Below are positions 55,434-64,000 of a stretch of 64,000 nt of DNA, piece by piece. The stretch spans positions 1,364,001 to 1,428,000 of the forward strand of contig JACGCN010000011.1 in NCBI GenBank assembly GCA_014905825.1, given 5' to 3'. The notes beneath the pieces were generated by a model. That model worked only from the letters and a program-made list of their open reading frames with translations. It was not told where the DNA came from and ran no database searches. The translations under genes were made by a program, and so were the position numbers. This DNA is from Lyophyllum atratum. Lineage: Eukaryota; Basidiomycota; Agaricomycetes; Agaricales; Lyophyllaceae. Positions within the stretch are counted from its first letter, which is position 1. Every line of letters starts with the position of its first letter.

Positions 55434-58400
55434 GCGCTCTCTAAGGTAACATAGGACACCTGTACAGCCTTTGCGATCTTGATCATGATCGTGACCGGCT
55501 AGCGTGCTACCCACCTCGATCTTGGGGGTGTAACTGACTCAGAGTGACTAGTACTGGAGGTAACGGGGGATGGGATGGGACGAGATGAATGACGCGTGCA
55601 TTCTGTGTGGCTTTGGGCTTTGGGCTATGTGCTGTGGGCGTTGCGTTGGAGATATGGGCGACGGGGATGAAAATGGTGCATGTTGGGGTGGTACTGCGTT
55701 CTGGTTTGATCATACGTTCTTCGAGTTCTTTCTTTCTTTCCTGTCTTTCTTACCTTCCATCTAACTTGTGCTGCGTTCTTCGCATCTGTTGAATCCTTAC
55801 GTGCATGACGATCTTCCTTGTGCGGAATTTTGCCATGTCCGATATTCATCCTTATCCGACACCATCGATAATTCGAGTCACTTCTAGTTCTGGAGGCTTT
55901 TCATTTTGGACTATCTCTTTCTCTCCAAGTTTCTCCGTCCTTTCATCCGTGCAAATCACATCTTATCATAAGTAATCCATGTCACATCTCGTCCCTTCCC
56001 TTTCAATCACTTCATCTGCTCTTCTCTTCACACTCCAGACCCTGATTCGATCTCATCTCATCCCTCGATCGCTCGTGCTCGAACTATTGCGATCGAGTTG
56101 AATCACAGTAGCCGGGGTGCTCAGAGTCAAAGGACCTGGTGTGCGCATTGCTCACTGCTCAGCGGGGTGAGGAGTCTGAAAGGAATTTCGAATTCGCGAA
56201 GATGAAATTGGGAGGTGAAACTTCGATGCCCATAGCTATAGCTCTTCCTTCCCTATAGCTATACCGTGTGCAGTCACCCGCCACAGCAAAGGATACGAGC
56301 TCGATGAGATGGGATGCCTGAGCGATCAGGGCGCCTACACCCGAAATGGATTGCCGGCGGCATCATGCAGTATATTCACCGAAGTCACGGTCCAAGGCTG
56401 CAACCAAACTGAGCCAAACGCGTCTACCGCCAAGCCCAAACGTGTGCAAGACGTGGCACAGCCTCCCACCTTCTTCCTCCACATCACATCGAGCTCTCAG
56501 CGTCAAAGCTCCAACCCACCTTGATCACAACGTCCGACCTCCGATTGTCCATGACTCGGTACCTTGGGGATTTGTGCAACGCAGCTTGTTGCACCGCTTT
56601 TCGAGTCAGTGATATCGATGCCGAGGAACACGAACTTGAAAGAGCCCTGAATCCGTAGTCGACTCGGCTTGCGTGACGTATACCTTCCCTCCTACCCCCG
56701 TACTGGGGACGTCAGTGCCCCGGCTTCTACAGCGCACAAGTGCAGGCAGGCGCCCGTTTCATGTCATCTTGCTTTCCGTCTCCCGTTCCGATGCAGGTCA
56801 CCAGGTCGCCTTCTTCACCTGCGCCGGCTTCTGTTACGCATTTCTGCGCACACATCACACATATGTAATGCAATCGCTGCCGGACTGGACATTCCTCCCC
56901 ACTTTCCCTGCATTTGAACGCAGATGCACTGCCCCCGCTCGAGGACCTGGATGTGTATCAAGAAAGGAACCTTGAGGGGACGATGGTGTGTGTCGGACCG
57001 GCTTTACTGTGTGGGAGGGGAGGTTTGGGTATGTGCCACGGCAGGCAGTGGTATTTCGCAGCTGTCCAGAGATGGGGTGGTCACCTGGCCACGGACAGCA
57101 TCACCATTTTTCAATCTCCTAGCCCAACTAGCACTAGCACGTTAAATTCGACCAGGTCAAGCTCGCAGCTTCTGTTTCCCGAGTTCCCCACCCATTTCGG
57201 GCGCATTCGGGACATGGGCGTTTATTCTGACGTGTGCTTGCGGGGTGTTCTTTTGTCTCCTCGACCTACACTGCGAATTGCCTATAAACGGTGCCTAGGA
57301 TCCGGCCGGACCGCACCACCGTTCTGCTGTGGATGCTGTAGCCTTCTTGCGTAGCGCCTATAATAGGGTGCCCAGGCGAGTGTACGGAGGCTTGAAGCCT
57401 GATATATCGTCCTTGGCTCTTCCTACGATGTCGAGGATTACGAAGGGTGGGATGCGCTCTCTTCTGCGATATGTGCGGTGAGAGATGGGCACGTCGGCGA
57501 ACTAGCATGCCATGCTTTTTACTGTGGGTTCTCGGTGCATCCTCGAGGACAAGACCCTTCCGCTCGTGTTCAACGTAGGAGCTGACGATTGTGTTATTTG
57601 TACTCTCTGTGCATTATCTTTGTGTGCCATCCATGCGTGGAAACTTGGTTGCGGTGTCCTTGGCCATCCAAACGGAGCAAGACCTCCATGCCTAGCCTTG
57701 CACTCCCAAGCAACCCAAAAGCGAGCCGGACTCTATACCTACACCTATTTCCTCCATCCCGTTTCCAACTAGCCAAGTGAATACAACACTATGTTCCTCA
57801 CACCAGTTCGTCTGCCCGGTTCATTGAGCCCGTTGGTCCACACATATCTCCGCACATACCTGTCGCGGCTGCTTTCCCGCTCTCGTCAGTTCTTCCGACC
57901 TATCTCCGCAGTATTCCCAGCCCCAATCGTGCCAACCAAGCTCCGTGAAATGCGAGGAAGAGCACACCGATATCGGCACATGTACATGAAAGATTGGACC
58001 CGTGAACGATTCCGCAACGAAATACCGGGGGCTGGCTCATGGGGAAGTGGGCTTCACTTCCACACAAGCTCGCCACGTCCCAGGGAATCGTGGTAGGCTA
58101 TCATCAGCGCGAGGATCGTGCGCTTGCATATGCTATCTTGGGATCACGTGTGTCCGCATGTGTGGCGGCGAGGCGCCAGAGCCTATCCACGAGACATGTG
58201 CCTTCTGAAATTGTACACGTATGTTGCTACGTCTATCGAACCTCCTTCCAGAATTGGGGTCTAACAGAATCCGAAGGACACCTCGACTGGATGAAGCGGT
58301 GGTGGTAGTATATAACATCGGTCAGCGGGCCGTGATCTTCTCCCATAGCCTACATATCAAAGTTCCATGGACGAGCCTGCGGAGGGAAATCCATTCCTCT

Positions 58401-61105
58401 TTCGGTGCTCGTGTTTTCCCCCCCATTCAGTCCACGACACAGGATGAACGTTCTCAGTCACCGCCGCGATGGATCATTACAGGTGCTACTGGGTCGGGCA
58501 CCACGCGCACTCGCCGACGCATTTTCGTACACACTCGGCGTTGTTGAAAAGCCTATTGGATAACAAAAACTCGCACCGTCCTGCGAATCTGGCCTTCGTG
58601 CAAGGGCGGATACGACTCGCCCGGTAGTTGTGCTTCTATCATCAAGGACAGGCTTTCGTGTTCGCACCTCAGCCCACTTTCTTTTAGTCACCGGCGTGGG
58701 TCGTCGTGCACTTTACCGATAGAGGCTTTTGGTCGACTGTTCTTGGACGCATATGCTTTTCTGATGAGGCTGCACACGCTGTTGCTCGGCCAATAACCCT
58801 GTCTATCTGCCCACTTCAGCCAATGAGAGGTAAACTCTACTTACACTTCAGGTGATTGGATAGGCTGTGGTCGACGATCAGTTGCCGGCTGCATACCCTC
58901 GTAATAGGTGCAGCGAATTGCTCCGATCTCACTCTCTGCGCTGTGACGTCGAAGCAGACTCATCAGCGTACGTCGGCTATCTCTGACGTAGCCTCGCTGG
59001 TCTTGGCAAGTTGAGCAGCTCGGTTCGCACAGACGCAAATGTGTAAAGTTTACGGTCTTGAACTTGAGGCGTGCCAACGATAGTCGATGGAAGGTCATTC
59101 TCTCTCGTTTGTCCTCGGTATGATCTCATTTCGCGTCACCATGAATGTAGAGGATTTGCTGTATCACACGTCATCATGACTTGTGTGTCCAGTCATCAGA
59201 CCCTTTCCTATGTTCACGTTACGGGGACCCCACGGTGACTATTCTCATGCCACAAGCCGCAACCTCTGGTCAGTTGACCTTGGTGGTAGTCCTGGTCCAG
59301 GTAGTGGAGTGTGGGGGATAATGATCTCATCGATGACCCATCTTATCTTATCCTCACGATCATTTTGGATCGCGTATCACCCCAAGCGCGTAATTAGGTC
59401 GCATCCTCACCTTGGCGCGAGAGGGCGCGAGGCGAACAAAAGATGTAAAAAAATCGCATGATATACAGTATTAGATCCACATGTGGAGGGGAGGGCACGC
59501 TCCCTTCAGGAATCATCTACATATCGTAATCATGTCTGCCATGGTAGGGTCTTCCGCGAAGAACAGCGTGTCGTGTTATTGTTCTTTTGTATCTCTCGGC
59601 ATCGTGCTAGCCACAACTGTCGAACAGCGCAGTTTGGTCGGAAGACGAAGCGCGACATGCGTCGCAAGACCTAGTAACCGAGTTCCCTCATCTGATGGCC
59701 AACCCATTGGAAAGGCCGTTTGCCCTTCCTTTGGAATGTCCATAGGGTGGGACATGGATGCACTGATGGATGTTTGAATACGGCTAACGAAATCATAGGA
59801 GCGCGCCAACTTCTCGTGCTCGGTGTAGCCCACGGTTAGCGACGTGCAAAAAGGCAAACTAGGTATACATCTACGTATAAAAATAGTCGGCCATCAAGGT
59901 GTTTGCTGATGCTAGGGAATGCTTGCAGGGTCGTGTATCCGCTTGGTTTGCGGAAATTCCGTGTCGGATCTACGCTGGGGCCAACCTGGAAAGATTCTGG
60001 ATCGCTCGAGCAAACTGGTTCGGAAGTTGCGGACATCATGCTCAGTTATTCGACACCGATATCGGGAACGCGACGAACGTTGGGGAGGGCGTGTCAGGAC
60101 AACATAGCGGAGAAGCTCTTCCCTGAGTAACGAACTGATCGGCGTCAACTAGAAACTATAACGCCGGTGCCGCGCTGGGTAGGAGGGACCCGGAAGTTCT
60201 CTAAGAGTGCCTGCGAGTACGCCGTTAATGGCAACGAGAGAACGCCCTGCGTTGAAGCGGCGCATTGCGTGCATGCTCCACTTTCCTTAAAGCCTTGCAA
60301 GGTATCAGGGCACAGGGCATTCGCCCCAAGGTCGGCATTCTAGGATTTGAAACTTGGCGCATCTATGTTCAACGGTGTCATTGGAGCTGCTGAGAGTTCG
60401 ACCATCAGCATGCCTCCAACCGCATGATGTTTCACGATCATGGAATGTACATCGCGCAGGGAGGAGGAAGTCTGCTGACCTTCTATGCTTGTTTCACCTG
60501 GGATCGACACGGAGGCGCGTCTTCGAAGCATTCAGTATGACGAGGAGCGCGAAAATCCAGTCACATTTCTGACTTGAAGGAAAGGGTCCTTCTATCCGCC
60601 GTCCGGTGGCGTCTACATGGTACCTAGAAGGTGCTGTCAATTCCTTTCCAAGACCTAAACGTTGCGGGCACGCACCTGTTGCTGTGGCGATGATACCAAC
60701 AGACAAGTGCCACAGAATCTGCTCCTACATTAGTAGACTTGGTAGAATGGTTTCCTGGAGCGACACATCGGCCGACCATCTAGCATGGCGCACAAGGAGC
60801 AGACGAAATTCGTCTCCACCGGGAGGTAAGCAATGATTCGTGGACGTGATGCCAAATTCGCATCTATACATGTACTTGGTCATCACCAGGATCGCCGAGT
60901 CGGATGTCATGATCCAACTGATTGTCCGTCTCTCGGCCGCGAAGAGAGCAAGGAGAGATCATCTGCATACCTCGCAATTGCAATCCGAACGATCCTTGCC
61001 TGGAGATCGGGTTTTCCAAGACTGGGAAAAGTGATCATCGAATGATCCCCATCCGCCGTATCGACGGGCTCTTCGCGGGAAGCCTCCGGGTCTAAAGTTT
61101 CAGTT
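55434..61105. other. Unresolved region, no confident gene
   Basis: Minus-strand protein-like fragments occur near 56610-56680 (IQGSFKFVFLGIDITDSKSG), 60340-60531 (TSIEGQQTSSSLRDVHSMIV) and 60907-61170 (IVRIAIARYADDLSLLSSRP). They could not be linked into gene models or assigned to families. The + frame 57791-58096 (101 codons, Arg-rich) has no motif. No transposon ends were noticed. Confidence 0.35.
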
Positions 61106-61930
61106 AAGTCGATCAAGATACGCGCATAACATCGAAAACGATGATAACATGCCATATATCCCCTCCACAATTACCTGCAACAAAAATTTGAATACAACCT
61201 ATTAAGGGAGAATGGCAGGAATTGCAACATACGATGGCTCGAGTAGTACCCCATGTGTTGGGGTCCAATTTGTATCATTTCCGTCGCCGTCTATATTTCG
61301 ATAGATCATCTGGCGGTCCGATTTCGTGGCCGTCGATGATGGCCGTCGATGAGGTTGTAAAATCTCACGTCGGCTGCGTTTTCGCCTTCCAAGGCGGTGG
61401 TCTGTCTCTTGATCGAAGAGCGGGCCAGCTGCTCCCCGATCATTTCGATTAAACGCACGACTTTCTGAACTACCGAGGTGTTTTGTCTCCTATGACTTGA
61501 GGGCTCCAGATTCCATCGACGGATGAAGACTGTCATTTCCGTCGTGGTACCCAGCCATGAGGACGGGTGTCTGAGAGAACCACAACTGTGCCACTGTTCA
61601 TGAGTAGAGAGAACGATAGCCGGCATGGACGGTTTTTATTTCGACTATGGTCTCCGGAGGCGCCATAATACCGGCTGGAACGATATGGAGCCTAGAGGGC
61701 GTCGTTTTAGTTAGAGCATGTAGATGTTCTTGGTGTGGAGTACTCACAGCTGGAGAGGATGAAACGAGACAGATATCAGTCTGAAACTTCATGTATACCG
61801 AGTCTTGAGACATGTTGACGATAGTTTCCTCACCTTTCACAGGCGCACGTTGGGCGCCAACTTGAACCTTGCTTCGTGGACCCTTCGAAAAATTTTGCGA
61901 CGTGGGTAACGGAAAAAAAAGTCCATGCAC
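61106..61930 (-). CDS. Possible multi-exon gene, unidentified
   Basis: Two minus segments look protein-like: 61880-61747 (VGAQRAPVKGEETIVNMSQD, then KFQTDICLVSSSPA, ending at a GTGAGT donor) and 61545-61310 (FIRRWNLEPSSHRRQNTSVV, then VVRLIEMIGEQLARSSIKRQ). A possible last exon reads VIVEGIYGMLSSFSMLCAYL just before a TGA near 61106. The linking splice sites are ambiguous, so boundaries are approximate and the function unknown. Confidence 0.25.
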
Positions 61931-62319
61931 AGCGCAAAGAACGTCAAGGCCAATGTACCATTAAAGGACAAGGCGAGTCGAAGAGACCGAGCCATTTGTC
62001 GCGGCGGGCTATGTTTGCCGCCAAATTGATACCCTTTTTATGGACTAGCTTGTACAGGATCTATCATACAGTGTTTAATCAACATGGAAGCCAGAATGTG
62101 AATGAAAATAGCCAATAGCAGAGACACTTTCCGTCCAGGAATGGTCCGAAAGACTGTAATCGTAGCCAGAAACTAGCCTATGGAAGGAGATTGGAAACCC
62201 GTACACTGGATATGTAGTTGCCAGAAGTTCAAGCGGAGGCAATAAAGGCTGCGTTTTCCCCAGCATTCTGTTTCGGAGTCTATTAGCTGCGGGTTACCAA
62301 ATGCGCGAAATAAACTCAC

Positions 62320-62862
62320 CGCTCCGCATGATGTCTTGGTAGGGATGCCACCAGATAACACTGTCCCGTCCAATGGATCCCCGAAAACAAGAGCAGCATT
62401 CACCTGCTGCTGAACGTCCGGAGACAGTTGCTCTGCTGCGAGATGAGCACTTGAGCGTCCTTGGCTAGATCTCGACGTCAATAAATGCTGAAAGACGAAA
62501 ATGGGGGGATGTATTTACCATATCCTGATACCGCAATCTTGGTATTGGGGCAAGCGTTGGCCTTGGCCGTGACGCTGTTTGCCGTGGTGGTGGTCGCGCC
62601 TTCCTGACAACCCCACAACGTTCGCAGCATAGTTGATTCCAATAAATTCAAGCGTTTGACCTCCCAGTGCCCCCTGCAAAGCCGGTTTCAAACGAGGGCC
62701 AACGACTGCACCAAGTGTATAACGCTCGCCGGTTCCTCGAGTGAAGGATACCGAAACGTCAGGGCAATTCTGGCGGGGGCCGATAACGGGGGCAGCCAGT
62801 GCCGAAAGAAAGGTGGAAACAAGGGTGGAAGAAAAGAACAATATTATGGAACTTGGAAGTGT
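62320..62862 (-). pseudogene. Cutinase-family hydrolase relic
   Basis: Exon 1 (about 62862-62519) encodes a hydrophobic signal-like start (SSIILFFSSTLVSTFLSALA) and the cutinase N-terminal hallmark CPDVSVSFTRGTGERYTLGA, then LEFIGINYAANVVG. The next conserved piece, TTTTANSVTAKANACPNTKI then AVSGY, is in a different frame, so one base is out of place near 62610. The second exon (62464-62320) contains SQG and LAAEQLSPDVQQQVNAALVF then GDPLDG, but its phase does not match the end of exon 1 at the nucleophile (GYSQG expected). No ATG precedes the signal-like stretch. No convincing exon with the catalytic Asp and His follows. The family cleaves cutin-like polyesters outside the cell; this copy looks dead. 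Confidence 0.65.
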
Positions 62863-63394
62863 CAAAACGCAAAGCCGCTGCCTGGTTGGAACGAAGTAAA
62901 TCCGCTGAGGGCTATGGGCCGACGCCGGCCCAACGGTCGGTCACGACTGGTACTGGAAGCGAGACAAATAGGGCACCCGTGCATGGCAGGAGCCGGACTG
63001 GGATCAAGGCAATTTCACCTGAAGATATGATCTCTCACTTCCAAACGTTCCAATTATGAACTTCACCGACCTTCATAACCGCTCTGGAAGAGGCTGAAGC
63101 TAGGATCGAAGCGATGGGTGGCGGTGGGGTATCCGTATCGCTGCAAGACTCTGACTCAAATGGTCGGAGGAGGGCACGGTCGGGTGCAAACCGCAAAACC
63201 TTGACATGAGACGATGGTAGACATTAGACGTAGTCTTGATAATTGACAGTTATCGTCCGAGGCAACGCAATCAGGGCGATCCAGCACTCCGTCTTGCCAG
63301 GGATGAGTATCGAAATCCATATCGCATTAATGCTCTCGACAGCAAGAGCAACTATCGCTGGCCTTGCAATTAGCTCATCTTGAGCCACAGGTAA
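62863..63394. other. Intergenic, nothing recognised
   Basis: A + frame at 62656-63030 overlaps the cutinase relic antisense and has no motif. Nothing else seen. Confidence 0.4.
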
Positions 63395-63592
63395 TCACGG
63401 GGTGGTATTGACTCCATAATAATGAAGGATGTCAGTTTTGAAATCTTGCTTCGAAACAATCGACTCACTCGATACGCCTATTGGGTGGCAATATAAGGTT
63501 CGACCCTCCGTATCGATATCCAGTGACAGGCCGCGCGCTGAGACAACTAGGCCTGAGAAGCCCATGTCCCATTCAGACTGAGATTCGGCCAT
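63395..63592 (-). CDS. Hypothetical small ORF or first exon, 65 codons
   Basis: ATG 63592 opens a frame reading MAESQSEWDMGFSGLVVSAR and GLSLDIDTEGRTLYCHPIGV, ending in TGA at 63395. The sequence is balanced and protein-like, without repeats. It may be a complete small protein or the first exon of a gene continuing left. No family recognised. Confidence 0.3.
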   Translation of the reverse strand: MAESQSEWDMGFSGLVVSARGLSLDIDTEGRTLYCHPIGVSSESIVSKQDFKTDILHYYGVNTTP

Positions 63593-64000
63593 AAAATGAA
63601 ATCACAGTATTTTCACTCATGGGAGGAGCAGTCGCAGAACATTGGCATCGGTTCAGAGAACGTATTCGCAGTGTTTTGCAGATATAATTGGAAGCCAGAG
63701 GCCGTCGCGGTTGTGGTCAGGAACAAAAGTCAACATGTCTGCCATCAATAATTCGATCAACCGACTTGCTCCTCTTAACTTGCTCCGAACAACCTTGCCC
63801 CCGTCCACAAAGCTACCACTAGGACGGCCTACTCTTCTTTGACACGTCAATGATCTCATAACTCTTTATGCGATGGCAACCTCTCGGGCAGAATCCCAGC
63901 AGTCTCAGTACAGCCGCCGCCGGTCCAACACAGCTCAATCCATTCTGAGGCCTATACCTGCTGTTCCTCTTCAGTATGGAGACTTCAAGATACTCAATTC
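63593..64000. other. Window end, unresolved
   Basis: A minus frame (63653-63859) and a + frame (ATG 63735 to 63842) overlap here and neither is clearly real. A gene may cross the window edge. Confidence 0.3.

Noticed and set aside
63480..63510. GGTTCGACCCTCC as a tRNA B box
   Set aside because: No matching A box, acceptor pairing or cloverleaf arms nearby.

Overview
The window looks like a gene-poor, transposon-rich stretch of a basidiomycete (probably Agaricomycete) nuclear genome. The reasons are split genes with many short exons and introns of about 45-65 nt with GTRNGT-type donors, chromodomain-bearing Ty3/gypsy elements, a fungal-type PIF/Harbinger transposon with its two genes, a secreted S28 serine peptidase, a cutinase relic, and a small protein of a type I associate with Agaricomycetes. 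This assignment is inference; there is no rRNA or other taxonomic marker. I found no tRNA, rRNA or CRISPR array.

Layout. 1-8.2 kb: no recognisable gene; decayed repeat sequence with an exact 289-bp tandem duplication. 8.2-13.8 kb: a few host genes on the minus strand (a four-exon gene at 11197-12117 is the clearest) beside GC-rich low-complexity DNA. 13.85-27.11 kb: a Ty3/gypsy chromovirus (element 1) with about 99.5% identical LTRs. It is broken by two one-base frameshifts, a stop codon and a 3.4-kb PIF/Harbinger element inserted in integrase, and it has a spliceable extra ORF between pol and the 3' LTR. 27.1-38.3 kb: three copies of one unknown minus-strand gene, each hit by a different transposon: copy A truncated at the gypsy-1 LTR, copy B split by a 617-bp foldback element, copy C with an intact gypsy-2 (31.1-37.1 kb, identical LTRs, 5-bp target duplication, one open gag-pol frame) just downstream of it.

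39.0-43.5 kb: a divergent gene pair, a small two-exon minus-strand gene and a complete S28 peptidase gene. One intron of the peptidase gene is 1487 nt long because it has taken up other DNA, including a 443-bp transposon with an 8-bp target duplication. 43.5-49.9 kb: no gene I can resolve with confidence. 49.9-51.0 kb: one intronless disordered-protein gene. 51-64 kb: tandem repeats, a 1201-bp transposon (8-bp target duplication) with an inverted-repeat element inside it, a cutinase pseudogene and small unresolved coding fragments.

Recognisable mobile elements cover about 21.4 kb, one third of the window. The notable biology is the nested insertion history: an apparently intact, recently inserted chromovirus, and an older one with a possible -1 frameshift site and an intron-containing third gene. 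Split-gene models were assembled by eye from splice signals and reading-frame continuity. They are strongest where protein motifs run across the junctions (S28 peptidase, Harbinger genes, the 11.2-12.1 kb gene).
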